64,000 bases of DNA from an uncultured Collinsella sp. (GCA_900544115.1 UQTW01000008.1:1-64000), one strand, 5' to 3'; shown: positions 43,712 through 52,651, counted from the stretch's first letter. Translations and numbers: made by a program. Notes: generated by a model from the sequence alone, not told the origin.

Positions 43712-43747
43712 CCGGTGGCAATAAAGTTCACCTACAATTGCCACCGG
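43712..43747. promoter_or_regulatory. Inverted repeat between azlC and the HD gene
   Basis: CCGGTGGCAAT (43712-43722) and ATTGCCACCGG (43737-43747) are perfect 11-bp complements, 14 nt apart. They lie in the 126-bp gap between two divergent genes, which suits an operator for a dimeric regulator. A cruciform or attenuator is the alternative. Confidence 0.5.
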
Positions 43748-43778
43748 ATCGAAAGACACAACTTTTTAGGAAGTCATT

Positions 43779-44591
43779 ATGACAGCTATCGATCGAGACC
43801 GGGCGCGCGCGGCCTTCAAAAGCTACACCGATGCCTACGACGCCACTAACCCACGCATCGCGCTCAAATTCGAGCATACGTACCACGTGGCCGAGGCATG
43901 CGATGCCGTAGCACGCGAGCAGGGCTGGTCGTCAGAAGATATTGACCTGGCATGGCTTTGCGGCCTGCTACACGATATGGGCCGCTTTGAGCAGTTGCGG
44001 CGCTGGGACACCTTTAAGGACGCCGAGAGCATGAGCCATGCAGCGCTGGGCATCGAGGTCCTCTTTGGCGAGAATCCCGCCGATGCACCCGCCGTAACGA
44101 GCATCCGCGACTTTATCGATGACCCGGCAGAAGATGAGCTCATCCGAGCGAGCATTGCCTATCACAGCGATTTTCGTCTACCCGCGCAGCTCGACGAGCG
44201 TACGCGGAGCTTCTGCGATATCGTGCGCGATGGTGACAAGATCGACATTATGCGCACCATCGCCGACAGCACCGTCGAGACCATCCTCAAGGTGGATGAG
44301 GACGCATTTCTCGCCAGCCACTTCTCGGCACCGGCGCTTACCGCCTTTGACGAGCACCGCTGCGTCGCACGCGATGAGCGCGATGAGCCCGCAGACTACC
44401 TGGTGGGACTCATCTGCTTTATGTTTGAGCTCGTCTATCCAGCGAGCCGCGCGCTGGCGCGCGAACAGGGCGATATCCACCGCCTGCTCGATGCGCCCTT
44501 TGGCATTACGCGGCCCTTTACCAACCCCGCCACGCAGGCAACCTGGAGCCGCCTAAAGGACGAGATGCGCGACTGGCTGACGCGCGCTTAG
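43779..44591 (+). CDS. HD domain-containing hydrolase
   Basis: 270-residue protein with an HD-superfamily metal site: His in KFEHTYHVAEACD, the HD pair in CGLLHDMGRFEQ, further His in MSHAALGIEV and Asp in FCDIVRDGDKIDIM. HD proteins are phosphohydrolases for nucleotides or signalling molecules. No second catalytic domain is present, so the substrate is open. GGAAGT precedes the ATG. Its stop overlaps by 4 nt the stop of the convergent etfA gene. Confidence 0.85.
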   Translation: MTAIDRDRARAAFKSYTDAYDATNPRIALKFEHTYHVAEACDAVAREQGWSSEDIDLAWLCGLLHDMGRFEQLRRWDTFKDAESMSHAALGIEVLFGENPADAPAVTSIRDFIDDPAEDELIRASIAYHSDFRLPAQLDERTRSFCDIVRDGDKIDIMRTIADSTVETILKVDEDAFLASHFSAPALTAFDEHRCVARDERDEPADYLVGLICFMFELVYPASRALAREQGDIHRLLDAPFGITRPFTNPATQATWSRLKDEMRDWLTRA

Positions 44592-45793
44592 CGCTCAAGC
44601 TGAGCCCGCAGCTCCTCAACGATCTCAACGGCATCGCCGACGACCTTATACTGGGCAGCACCGAAGATGGGGGCATCCGGGTCCTCATTGATGGCGACAA
44701 TGCACTCCGCCCCACCGATGCCGGCGAGATGCTGGATAGCGCCCGAGACACCGATGCTCACGAGGAGCTTGGGCGAGACCGATACACCCGTCTGGCCAAT
44801 TTGGTGGCGATACTCCAACCAGCCTGCCTCCACAATGGGACGCGTGCAACCAAGCTCGGCACCCAGGGCATCGGCGAGCTTTCGCATCAGGGGCAGATTC
44901 TTCTTGGAGCCGATGCCGCGGCCCACCACGACCAGACGCTCGGCATCGGCAATTGAGGCCTGCTGTCCCCACTCCTCGGCGGGAATCGAGATCTCGACGC
45001 GGGCCTTAACGTCATCCGCAAGCACTACCTGGGTAATCGTGCCGGAGCGGCTATAGTCAAACTCGGGCGCCTTAAAGATGCCGGGGCGCACCGTTGCCAT
45101 CTGAGGACGGTGGTTGGGGCAGATAATGGTGGCCATCAGGTTGCCGCCAAACGCCGGGCGTGTCTGCTGCAGCAGACCCGTCTCCGTATCCATAGAAAGC
45201 ACCGTGCAATCGGCCGTAAGGCCCGTCTGCAAGCGCACGGCCACACCGGGCGCCAGCTCGCGACCAAAGGCGGTCGCGCCGTACAGGATGGCCTCGGGCT
45301 TGCGCTCGGCTACCAAATCGCAGATCAAGCGAGCGTAGACCTCCGCGTCGTTCTGACGCAGGCGCTCGTCGCGACAGGCCAGGACTTCGTCGGCGCCCGC
45401 GCAAACCAGGTGTTCGAGGTCCTCGAGCGAGCCCTCGGAACCTATGCCGATCAGCGCCACCAGGCGACAGCCGCGTGCATCGGCAAGCTCGCGCCCCTTG
45501 CCCATGAGCTCGAAGGCCACGGATGCCACGGCATCGTGCTTGTCAGTTTGCACGAAGACCCAAATGTCTCGATATGCGTCAAGGTCTACCGCGCCGGCGG
45601 CCTCGTCGCGCTCAATCGAGATGGCGTTGACGGGGCAGGCGTCGACGCACCCACCGCACAGGATACAGCCGTCGGTTACGCGGGCACAGCGATTGGGGCG
45701 CTCACCCTCCACCACAATGCCGCCCGAGGCGCAGGCGCGAACGCAGCGACCGCAGCCGATACAGGCTTCGCTATCGATAATCAGCCCGCTCAT
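44588..45793 (-). CDS. etfA: Electron transfer flavoprotein alpha subunit with N-terminal ferredoxin domain
   Basis: 401 residues. The first 65 carry two [4Fe-4S] motifs (CIGCGRCVRAC and CILCGGCVDACPV). They are fused to an EtfA body with the C-terminal FAD site RLVVVGRGIGSKKN and GVSGAIQHLAGI. This fusion matches LctC of the electron-bifurcating lactate dehydrogenase of Acetobacterium woodii and related EtfA proteins. It would pass electrons to ferredoxin or NAD with its EtfB partner, encoded directly upstream with no gap. Confidence 0.9.
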   Translation of the reverse strand: MSGLIIDSEACIGCGRCVRACASGGIVVEGERPNRCARVTDGCILCGGCVDACPVNAISIERDEAAGAVDLDAYRDIWVFVQTDKHDAVASVAFELMGKGRELADARGCRLVALIGIGSEGSLEDLEHLVCAGADEVLACRDERLRQNDAEVYARLICDLVAERKPEAILYGATAFGRELAPGVAVRLQTGLTADCTVLSMDTETGLLQQTRPAFGGNLMATIICPNHRPQMATVRPGIFKAPEFDYSRSGTITQVVLADDVKARVEISIPAEEWGQQASIADAERLVVVGRGIGSKKNLPLMRKLADALGAELGCTRPIVEAGWLEYRHQIGQTGVSVSPKLLVSIGVSGAIQHLAGIGGAECIVAINEDPDAPIFGAAQYKVVGDAVEIVEELRAQLER

Positions 45794-46609
45794 CTATGCC
45801 ATCCCCTCAATAATCTTGGCAAGTTTTACCGCCTGCTCGGACGCCGTTCCCTCAACGGCCTCGCACGTTTGGTCACGGTCGGGCACAAACGAGCGCACGA
45901 CCTGCGTCGGTGATCCGGCAAGGCCGCAACGCGAGGGATCGGCGTTTACGTCGGCAGCGCTGGCCACACGCACGTCTGCATCCTCGGCCGCGCGAATACC
46001 GGCAATACTCGGCATGCGCAGCTGGCCAATCTCCTTGGCGGTCGTCATCGCACACGGCATCTCCAGGTACACCGTCTCCTCGCCGGCATCGCAGCCGTGG
46101 ACGAGCGCCAGCGAGCCACACGTCGTAAATCCCGCGCTCTGCACACAGCTCACGTCGGTCACGCAGGGGACCCCAAAGGCGCCGGCCAGCTCGGGGCCGA
46201 TCTGGGCCGTATCGCCGTCCACTGCCATCTTGCCGCAGATGAGCAGGTCAAAGTCCTCATCGAGTGCCTCGATGCCGCATTTGAGGGCATAGGTGGTGGC
46301 TAGGGTATCGGCGCCCGCAAAGGCTCGGTCGGTCAGCAGCAGCGCGTCGTCGGCACCGCGGGCGATGCAGTCGCGCAGCAGCGACTCGGTCGCGGGGATG
46401 CCCATCGACACCACCGTTACGCGCACGTCCATGCCAAAGCCGATAAAGTCGTCTTTCAGCGCCAGCGCGCATTCCAAAGCGCTCGCATCAAAGGGATTAA
46501 TGACCGCCTGCTTGCCATCGCGCACGATGGTATTGGTCTTGGAGTCCATCTTGACCTCGGTGCTGCCCGGCACGGCCTTGACGCACACCACCATATGGAA
46601 ATCGCTCAT
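45794..46609 (-). CDS. etfB: Electron transfer flavoprotein beta subunit
   Basis: 271-residue EtfB with the conserved start VVCVKAVPGSTEVKMD, NPFDASALECAL and the DLLICGKMAVDGDTAQIGPELA nucleotide site. The TTAKEIGQLRMPSIAG stretch resembles the beta-subunit recognition loop. The ATG at 46609 is used because GGGGG sits at a workable distance; a GTG at 46615 is too close to it. It overlaps the end of the dehydrogenase gene and abuts etfA. Confidence 0.92.
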   Translation of the reverse strand: MSDFHMVVCVKAVPGSTEVKMDSKTNTIVRDGKQAVINPFDASALECALALKDDFIGFGMDVRVTVVSMGIPATESLLRDCIARGADDALLLTDRAFAGADTLATTYALKCGIEALDEDFDLLICGKMAVDGDTAQIGPELAGAFGVPCVTDVSCVQSAGFTTCGSLALVHGCDAGEETVYLEMPCAMTTAKEIGQLRMPSIAGIRAAEDADVRVASAADVNADPSRCGLAGSPTQVVRSFVPDRDQTCEAVEGTASEQAVKLAKIIEGMA

Positions 46610-46611
46610 CT

Positions 46612-48213
46612 TCACGCGCCCCCTTTCTGGACGAGCTCATCCAAGAGCTTCTCCGCAAACAGGTTGCCGCGACCCAGCTGCCCGTCGGGATCGAGCTGGA
46701 GCTTGAGCCGCGCCGACTCGACCATGGCCTCGTGACCGTACATCGTCTCCAAGAAGCCCGCCTTGATCTTGCCGACGCCGTGTTCTGCGGAGACGGCGCC
46801 GCCCATGGCCGTGACCTCGGAAGCCCACTGGGCAAAGAGTTCTCCGCCGCGGCGATAATCCTGCGCATCGCGCGGCAGGATGTTCACATGCAGATGGTTG
46901 TTACCGATGTGCCCCCAGGCGGCAGATTCAAGCCCACTTTCGGCCAACGTGCGGCGATAAAGGGCGATGACATCGGCCAGGCGCGCGTTGGGCACCGACA
47001 TATCCGACCCCAGCTTGGTAATGGTGGGGTCGGTGCGGCGACGCTCGTCAATGAGCATGTTGACGCTCTCGGGCACCGCGTGGCGGAAGAACCGCTGGCA
47101 CTCGCGATCGACTTCGTTGCGGGCGACCCATGTCGCATCGTCGCGGCCGCCCGCAAGCTCCAGCACCCATCCCAAGTGGTACAGCTCCTCGGTCGCCTGC
47201 GCCTCGTCATCGCAATCGAGCTCCACGTAGACACATACCTTGGCCTCTTTGTCGAGCGCCGGCAGCGAGGCAAACGCCGTCGACTGCTCGCGCTGGCGAC
47301 GTAGAATATCCAGGGCGCCAGCATCGAAGTACTCGATGGCAGCCGCATGGGACAGGACAGGGCGCACGGAATCGGTAAAGGACACCGCCTTGTCCTCGCT
47401 ATCGAAAAAGCAACTCACACCCCATACGACCGAAGGTGCCGCCTGCAGGGCGATCTCGAGCTCGGTGACAACGCCGAGCGTGCCGCACGCGCCGATAAAG
47501 AGGTCGATGGCGTCCATATCGTCCGCAACAAAATAACCCGAGGCATTTTTGGTCTTGGGCATGGTGTAGTCAGGAAGATCGAGCTCGAGTGTACGGCCCG
47601 CTGCCGTCACGAGCGACAGGTGGCGGCCCTGGGCAAAAGCCTCGCCGCGCTGAAGCTCAAGCAAATCGCCATCAGCCAGTGCGACGTGGAGTCCCGTGAT
47701 ATGCGGGCGCATGGGGCCGTAAGCGTAGCTGCGGGCGCCGGAGGCGTTGCATGCCGCCATGCCGCCCAGACAGGCAGATGCCTCGGTGGGATCGGTGGGA
47801 AAGAACTGCTCGGGGGACTCTTGGAACTCCTCGTAGGCCTCAAGCGATGCCTGGTCCCAACCAGCGGTCGGCAGTACCTTCTTGCTCAGCTGCTTACGCA
47901 GCTCCGAGAGCACAACGCCCGGCTCCACGCGCAGCAGAAATTTGCCTTGTTCATCGCGGCGAAGGCCCAAGTAGCGATTCATACGGGAAGTATTGAGGAT
48001 ATGCCCACCGTGGGGCACGGCACCGGCGGCAAGGCCGGTTCGGGCGCCCTGAACCGTTACCGGGACACGCTCGGCATGGAGCGTTTCCAAAATGGCACGG
48101 ACCTCGTCTTCCGTTGTCGGAAACGAGATGCTCGATGCTTCGCCCGATGCGCGAGATTCATCGCGGCCATACTCCTCGAACTCGTCGGTGAAGGGTTTGA
48201 TGGTTGCAGACAC
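46612..48213 (-). CDS. FAD-linked oxidase, probable bifurcating D-lactate dehydrogenase
   Basis: 533-residue GlcD/LctD-type flavoenzyme. The PCMH FAD-binding domain has VPVTVQGARTGLAAGAVP and PTDPTEASACLGGMAACNASG, and the C-terminal FAD-linked oxidase domain has WGHIGNNHLHVN and AVSAEHGVGKIK. Next to etfB and ferredoxin-etfA, it fits the lactate dehydrogenase-Etf complex that drives lactate oxidation with NAD+ at the expense of reduced ferredoxin. 2-Hydroxyglutarate or glycolate are other possible substrates. The start is GTG 48213, behind GGGGGA. First gene of the operon. Confidence 0.88.
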   Translation of the reverse strand: MSATIKPFTDEFEEYGRDESRASGEASSISFPTTEDEVRAILETLHAERVPVTVQGARTGLAAGAVPHGGHILNTSRMNRYLGLRRDEQGKFLLRVEPGVVLSELRKQLSKKVLPTAGWDQASLEAYEEFQESPEQFFPTDPTEASACLGGMAACNASGARSYAYGPMRPHITGLHVALADGDLLELQRGEAFAQGRHLSLVTAAGRTLELDLPDYTMPKTKNASGYFVADDMDAIDLFIGACGTLGVVTELEIALQAAPSVVWGVSCFFDSEDKAVSFTDSVRPVLSHAAAIEYFDAGALDILRRQREQSTAFASLPALDKEAKVCVYVELDCDDEAQATEELYHLGWVLELAGGRDDATWVARNEVDRECQRFFRHAVPESVNMLIDERRRTDPTITKLGSDMSVPNARLADVIALYRRTLAESGLESAAWGHIGNNHLHVNILPRDAQDYRRGGELFAQWASEVTAMGGAVSAEHGVGKIKAGFLETMYGHEAMVESARLKLQLDPDGQLGRGNLFAEKLLDELVQKGGA

Positions 48214-48558
48214 GCGAACTCCCCCTTTAGCTAACTACAGTGTTTGCAGGGAGATGTTACCGCATCGTTTCGTCGACGTGTTCGAGACCGTCTCCATAAT
48301 TGGCGATTTTTACGTTTGTGCAATTCGGCGAACGGCAAGGCTTCCTCGGCAGACGATGCTTTTGACACATATCGCTCCGCCGTCGCCGACCGCTCGATTG
48401 TCGCTCGAAAAAAGTTGAAGTAATTTTTTTCACCTTTTACCTGCGGAGATGTCAATCCGTCAAGCATTTGGTCAGAAATTGGTCAAGTAGCGGCTGATAC
48501 GGTCGGCATCGACAGCCAAAACCGATAGAAGTTTGGCCCCAGAAGCAGGGAGGTTCCC
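48214..48558. other. Divergent intergenic region
   Basis: Gap of 345 bp between the lactate dehydrogenase operon and the surface-protein operon. It holds A/T-rich tracts (AAAAAAGTTGAAGTAATTTT) and the direct repeat TTGGTCA-GAAA-TTGGTCA (48468-48485, 11-bp period). TTGGT half-sites recall GntR/FadR-type operators of lactate and pyruvate regulators (LldR, PdhR), but the copies here are direct rather than inverted. No gene or clear promoter is visible. Confidence 0.35.
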
Positions 48559-48855
48559 ATGGCATATTACTGGCCCCAGTACGGCGTCGCCATCGAGGTC
48601 GACGACGATCCCTATCTCCTGCCTTTCGACGAAGAGGCGTTCCCCGATACGGCGGTCTACCACGTCACCACCGATGTTATCTGCGACCCCGAGTCGTTCT
48701 CGGCGCTCGCCCACCACATCGCGCGTATCCACGACATCGAGCTCCCTCGCGACTTCGACGAGCTCATCTACTCGCGCCGCCTGATGCTCCACATGCTCTT
48801 TGGAGCGGACCCGTCCACGTTCGCACGTGTCTATACCACCAAGGACGCCGCATGA
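48559..48855 (+). CDS. Small hypothetical protein
   Basis: 98-residue acidic, soluble protein, not recognised. It has a tyrosine/proline-rich start (MAYYWPQYGVAIEVDDDPY) and a helical C-terminal half (FDELIYSRRLMLHMLFGADPSTF). GAGG six bases before the ATG supports translation. Its stop overlaps the next start (ATGA), so it is the first gene of an operon with four secreted or membrane proteins. Confidence 0.7.
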   Translation: MAYYWPQYGVAIEVDDDPYLLPFDEEAFPDTAVYHVTTDVICDPESFSALAHHIARIHDIELPRDFDELIYSRRLMLHMLFGADPSTFARVYTTKDAA

Positions 48856-49361
48856 GTGCGAAGAAGCCGCCCCGCCTCGCAGGACTGGGGCGTCGCAAGA
48901 AACTCGTCGTTGTCTGCCTGGCTATCGTCTGCGCCCTCATCGCCGTAGGGCTATACGTCTGGCAGTCGCAGCCCGTGCCCGAAGCGGGCGCCTCAGTCAC
49001 GACGGCAGAGGGTAAATCGCGCCAAGAAATCCAAGATGAGCTCGATGCCATCGTCCGCGACAACATGATGACGATTTCGGTCGCGCCGGTCGCTCAGCTG
49101 CAGGAGAACGGCAAGCTGCGCGTCAACGTGCAAAACGTCCAAGACAATAAATTTCCCCAGCGATTCCGCGTCATCCAAAACGACGAGACCATGTACGAAT
49201 CCGGTGTGGTCGAGACCGGCAAGACAATCGAGACGTGCCCCGCCGGCGACATCAAAGAAGGCGAGGCGTACATCGAGATCCAGGCACTCGATGCCAAGAC
49301 CCTCGACTGCCACGGCAATCCGACACGCGTCAAGGTGCGGGTTGAGCAAACCGAGAACTAG
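48852..49361 (+). CDS. Membrane-anchored hypothetical protein
   Basis: 169 residues: a basic N-terminus (SAKKPPRLAGLGRRKK), one transmembrane helix (LVVVCLAIVCALIAVGLYVW) and an extracytoplasmic domain of about 120 residues with regular beta character, such as LRVNVQNVQDNKFPQRFRVI. A Cys pair (TCPAGD, LDCHGN) could form a disulphide. No family is recognised, but the shape suits a secreted beta-sandwich. It overlaps the upstream gene by 4 nt. Confidence 0.7.
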   Translation: MSAKKPPRLAGLGRRKKLVVVCLAIVCALIAVGLYVWQSQPVPEAGASVTTAEGKSRQEIQDELDAIVRDNMMTISVAPVAQLQENGKLRVNVQNVQDNKFPQRFRVIQNDETMYESGVVETGKTIETCPAGDIKEGEAYIEIQALDAKTLDCHGNPTRVKVRVEQTEN

Positions 49362-49451
49362 CTTTTCCGGCCGACGCGGCACCGCACGCAATTCACCAGC
49401 ATTCGTCCAATCATCGCGGGGACGGCCCGCGGCGAATAGAAAGGAACGACC

Positions 49452-50051
49452 ATGGACATCACCAGGAACATGAGCGGAGCCAGAGCGCTCGTCGTGGGCG
49501 CAGGGCTCGCGCTCGCGCTCGCAATGGGCGCCGCCCCGACGCCAGCTCTGGCAGCCGGGCGCGTTGGAACCACGAAAGTAATGGTCAGGACCGAGATCGA
49601 CAACGTTGAGTTCAAAGTTCCGACGGTTATTCCCTTCGTCGCCAAGGCCGACGGCACGCTTCAGGGCCCCTCAGAAGACGCGACCACCATCGACAATCAT
49701 TCGGCCTACGGCATCCATGTCACCAACATGAAGATCGACGCCATGAACACCTGGACCATTGTTGCCGACGCCAAGGCCGGAACCGCACAGAACTCCATCG
49801 ACTTTAAGGTCGGCCCCGACGGCGCACTCCAGAACGCCAGCGCCGCAATGCAGGAGACGGGCCTCGATCTTTCCAAGAACGCAGCCTTCGACATGGGCTA
49901 CCAGGGCATGCCCGGCGGCACGGACAAAATTAAGCTCAAGACAAGCGGAAACGTCGCCCGCGTCACGCGCGACATCTTCCGCGTAACCGGCGAAGGCGAT
50001 CAGGTTGCAACGATCACCTGGACGGTCGAGCCCGGTGCGCACACGGCATAA
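49452..50051 (+). CDS. Secreted protein, WxL-like C-terminal strand
   Basis: 199 residues with a signal peptide (ALVVGAGLALALAMGAAPTPALAA). The mature beta-rich part contains IDNHSAYGIHVTNMKIDAMN and ends ATITWTVEPGAHTA. The final motif resembles the TWxL...P end of WxL surface proteins, which bind the cell wall non-covalently, but the proximal WxL motif is not obvious. The next gene encodes a small sortase substrate, as is usual in WxL clusters. Family assignment is therefore tentative. Confidence 0.6.
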   Translation: MDITRNMSGARALVVGAGLALALAMGAAPTPALAAGRVGTTKVMVRTEIDNVEFKVPTVIPFVAKADGTLQGPSEDATTIDNHSAYGIHVTNMKIDAMNTWTIVADAKAGTAQNSIDFKVGPDGALQNASAAMQETGLDLSKNAAFDMGYQGMPGGTDKIKLKTSGNVARVTRDIFRVTGEGDQVATITWTVEPGAHTA

Positions 50052-50316
50052 GGCCGTCGCCCTGGCCGCCGCCGTCAGCATCCTAGCGTTTGGGCCAGCC
50101 ATGGCCTTTGCCCAGCAAGAACAGGCACAGGCCGCCACGCAAGTGACGGTCGATCTCTCGGAGCTCGACCGCGGCGACCGCGAGGAACCGTTGGCGCAGA
50201 CAGGCGACAGACGATGGCTCTTGGCAGTAGGTGCCACAGCAGCAGGCGCGGGGACCGCCGGCCTCGGTCTGCACATCAAACACAGCCAGAAACAAAACAC
50301 GGATAGGCCGCACTAA
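50035..50316 (+). CDS. Small sortase-substrate (LAQTG) surface protein
   Basis: 93 residues from GTG 50035, overlapping the upstream gene by 17 nt. It has a signal peptide (AVALAAAVSILAFGPAMAFA), a short acidic mature region (VDLSELDRGDREEP) and a LAQTG sortase-type motif. A hydrophobic stretch (WLLAVGATAAGAGTAGLGL) and a basic tail follow. This is the layout of an LPxTG cell-wall anchor. No sortase gene lies in the window. A TTG at 50005 in the same frame is a possible longer start. Confidence 0.65.
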   Translation: MRTRHKAVALAAAVSILAFGPAMAFAQQEQAQAATQVTVDLSELDRGDREEPLAQTGDRRWLLAVGATAAGAGTAGLGLHIKHSQKQNTDRPH

Positions 50317-50334
50317 ATTAGCTAAGGAGACCCC

Positions 50335-51765
50335 ATGGCATCGAAGAACCTTTTGCCCGTCGTCGCACTCTGCGGCGCGCTCGCAACCGGAACGCCTGTC
50401 GCCGCTTGGGCGACTCCCGTCATGGCAGACTCCTTACCAGCAGCCCTAAGTTCCGCCCTAAATCCGTCGAGCGCCATTGCGTGCAAGCGTTTTTCGATCG
50501 CACAGGCCGCGATCTCAACCTCGGGATGCCTTCGTCGTAATACGGACGGCTCGATAGTCGTGGATATCAATCGTTCGAACAAGGCAAACGGCTCCCAGGC
50601 GGGGTGCGCCGTCTGCACGTGGCGCTCGGTTGTGCTCGATGCAGATGGCGATCCATGCAATTTAGAGCTGCGCATCGACATCGCTTCGGTCGATGACTCG
50701 GCGAACGGAACGAAGGTCGCCTTTGACGGCGCGTTTTTCGAGAAAGGAGGCGGTATATGTCTGGGCTGCGCCGCCGCGAATGCAGACGACACGCAGCCCA
50801 CCCTCTCATTCACGGCATCGTTGCGGCTGGCCAAAGCCGGCACCGATGCCATCGCGGCGGGAGAAACGTCCCTGTTGTTCTACGCCGCCAGCACCAAAGA
50901 TACAGACGCTCATTTCGAGAAGCCAGCCGGATCACTCAGCCTTACACGAGGGATAGAGGCAGGCCCTATTGAAATCGATGCCCACGCGCAAAGCAGGCAA
51001 CGCATTCTTGCCGATCCGGCGCTTCTCGAAATGGAGTGGAACGGATCCGGAGCCATCGGAATTCTCCCCTCCGCGCTTGACGCCAAGACGCTCCCCTCAA
51101 ACGACGAACCCATCAACGCAACCATACAAGAAGAGAGCGCGGACAAGGAAGCGGGTGCGGGCGACACGTCATCGCCGACAAACAGCATCCCAGCTTCTTT
51201 CGAAGCACCGAATGAGCCCGCTACCGATCAAAACGATCCCGAGCTCGCGGACAGTCTGGGGCTTGCTGATCCTCAAGAAATCGATGAAGGTAACTGCTGC
51301 GTGTTTGCCGCGCTCGACCACACGGAGGTCATCGACGCTGCAAGCATCGAAGTTGCCGCCGCCAATCAGCCCGTCCGCAAGTCGGCCATCATCGCATTTC
51401 CTAAATCCATCGAAGTCGTCTTTTTGCCATCGGGCGAGGTCGTGGCCCCAACACTGCTCACCTTGTTGGGCGCCAAGAATACTCGAAACGAAATTAAAAA
51501 GGTCACGGTTGTCGACCCTGCAACCACCGCTAAATTGCGCCTATACGCCGTTGCCCCAGACGGAGGCAAGACCTTGGAATTCGATGGCGACACACTCCTA
51601 GCCTGGCGACGTCTGGACATTATGCAAGACGTCTCGTATCAGATCGAACTCGAAGGGTTTGATCGTACCCGCGATGCCAATATCATCGCCGCGGCTATTG
51701 AATCCCCACAGCGGCTTATGACACTGCGCTTTGACTACTATCCCTATGTCCCGACAACCACCTGA
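50335..51765 (+). CDS. Large secreted hypothetical protein
   Basis: 476 residues with an N-terminal signal peptide (LPVVALCGALATGTPVAAWA). The N-terminal part has paired cysteines (SGCLRRN, GCAVCTWRS, ICLGCAAAN) and beta-strand patterns. A Ser/Glu/Pro-rich linker occupies about 270-320, and a C-terminal beta-rich domain ends LRFDYYPYV. No transmembrane anchor or sortase motif is seen at the C-terminus, so it may depend on the small LAQTG protein for attachment. Not recognised as a known family. Last gene of the operon. Confidence 0.65.
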   Translation: MASKNLLPVVALCGALATGTPVAAWATPVMADSLPAALSSALNPSSAIACKRFSIAQAAISTSGCLRRNTDGSIVVDINRSNKANGSQAGCAVCTWRSVVLDADGDPCNLELRIDIASVDDSANGTKVAFDGAFFEKGGGICLGCAAANADDTQPTLSFTASLRLAKAGTDAIAAGETSLLFYAASTKDTDAHFEKPAGSLSLTRGIEAGPIEIDAHAQSRQRILADPALLEMEWNGSGAIGILPSALDAKTLPSNDEPINATIQEESADKEAGAGDTSSPTNSIPASFEAPNEPATDQNDPELADSLGLADPQEIDEGNCCVFAALDHTEVIDAASIEVAAANQPVRKSAIIAFPKSIEVVFLPSGEVVAPTLLTLLGAKNTRNEIKKVTVVDPATTAKLRLYAVAPDGGKTLEFDGDTLLAWRRLDIMQDVSYQIELEGFDRTRDANIIAAAIESPQRLMTLRFDYYPYVPTTT

Positions 51766-51883
51766 GGCTTAAATACTGCGCGTCGTTGCTAATACCACTT
51801 ATATAACGTATTAGATGAGTCGCGATGTGTCTCGCATTCCATTCTGCTACGATTGCCACGTTGGCATCAATACAGGAGGGCTC

Positions 51884-52600
51884 ATGCCGGGCTTGGGAAC
51901 AATCATCAACGTTGTCCTTTTAGTTGCGGGCGGTCTTTTGGGATTAGCGGGCGGTCGCTTTATCACACCGCGTATCCAAGACACGCTCATGAAAGCGTCG
52001 GGGCTGTGCGTCCTGTTTATCGGCCTGGGCGGCACCATGCAAAAGATGCTCATCATCGATGGAAAGGCGCTGGTGACCACCGGTACCACCATGCTCATCG
52101 TCTCATTTGCGCTCGGTTCGCTCATCGGCGAGGCCATCAACTTGGAGGCCGCCATTGAGAACCTTGGCGAATGGCTCAAGCGCAAAACCGGCAGCGAGGG
52201 CGATAACGAGTTCACCAACGCTTTTGTCTCGACTTCACTCACCGTGTGTATCGGCGCCATGGCCATTGTGGGATCGATTCAGGACGGCCTGCTCGGCGAC
52301 TGGTCAACGCTTGCCCTCAAGGGCGCACTGGACTGCATCATCGTCTGCACCATGACGGCCTCACTTGGCCGCGGCTGCATCTTTTCCGCCCTGCCCGTCG
52401 CCGTGTTCCAGGGGACGATCACGCTGTTTGCCGGTGCACTCTCCCCCATCATGACCACGGTAGCCCTCGACAGCCTTTCGCTCGTAGGCTCCATGCTCAT
52501 CTTCTGCGTCGGCGTCAACCTTATCCGTCCTCAGACCTTCCGCACTGCCAATATGCTTCCCTCCGTCATCATCGCCGTCATCTACGCCCTCCTGTTCTAA
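51884..52600 (+). CDS. DUF554 family membrane protein
   Basis: 238-residue integral membrane protein with about seven helices. The start MPGLGTIINVVLLVAGGLLGL, the motif GLCVLFIGLGGTMQ and the conserved GAMAIVGSIQDGL with its DxT-like contacts are typical of DUF554/YqgA. Function is unknown in the family. AGGAGG precedes the ATG at 51884, excluding the upstream extension to 51815. It appears monocistronic, although it could share a transcript with the following cassette, for which a separate promoter is seen. Confidence 0.88.
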   Translation: MPGLGTIINVVLLVAGGLLGLAGGRFITPRIQDTLMKASGLCVLFIGLGGTMQKMLIIDGKALVTTGTTMLIVSFALGSLIGEAINLEAAIENLGEWLKRKTGSEGDNEFTNAFVSTSLTVCIGAMAIVGSIQDGLLGDWSTLALKGALDCIIVCTMTASLGRGCIFSALPVAVFQGTITLFAGALSPIMTTVALDSLSLVGSMLIFCVGVNLIRPQTFRTANMLPSVIIAVIYALLF

Positions 52601-52642
52601 ATCTATCTACGTAGCGGTATCTCGAACATCTGTTTGATGCTG

Positions 52643-52651
52643 TGCTATGAT
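52643..52651 (+). promoter_or_regulatory. Extended -10 promoter for the TerB cassette
   Basis: TGC-TATGAT forms an extended -10 box 36 nt upstream of the GTG start of the TerB-N gene. No strong -35 box is present, as is common for extended -10 promoters. Confidence 0.45.
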
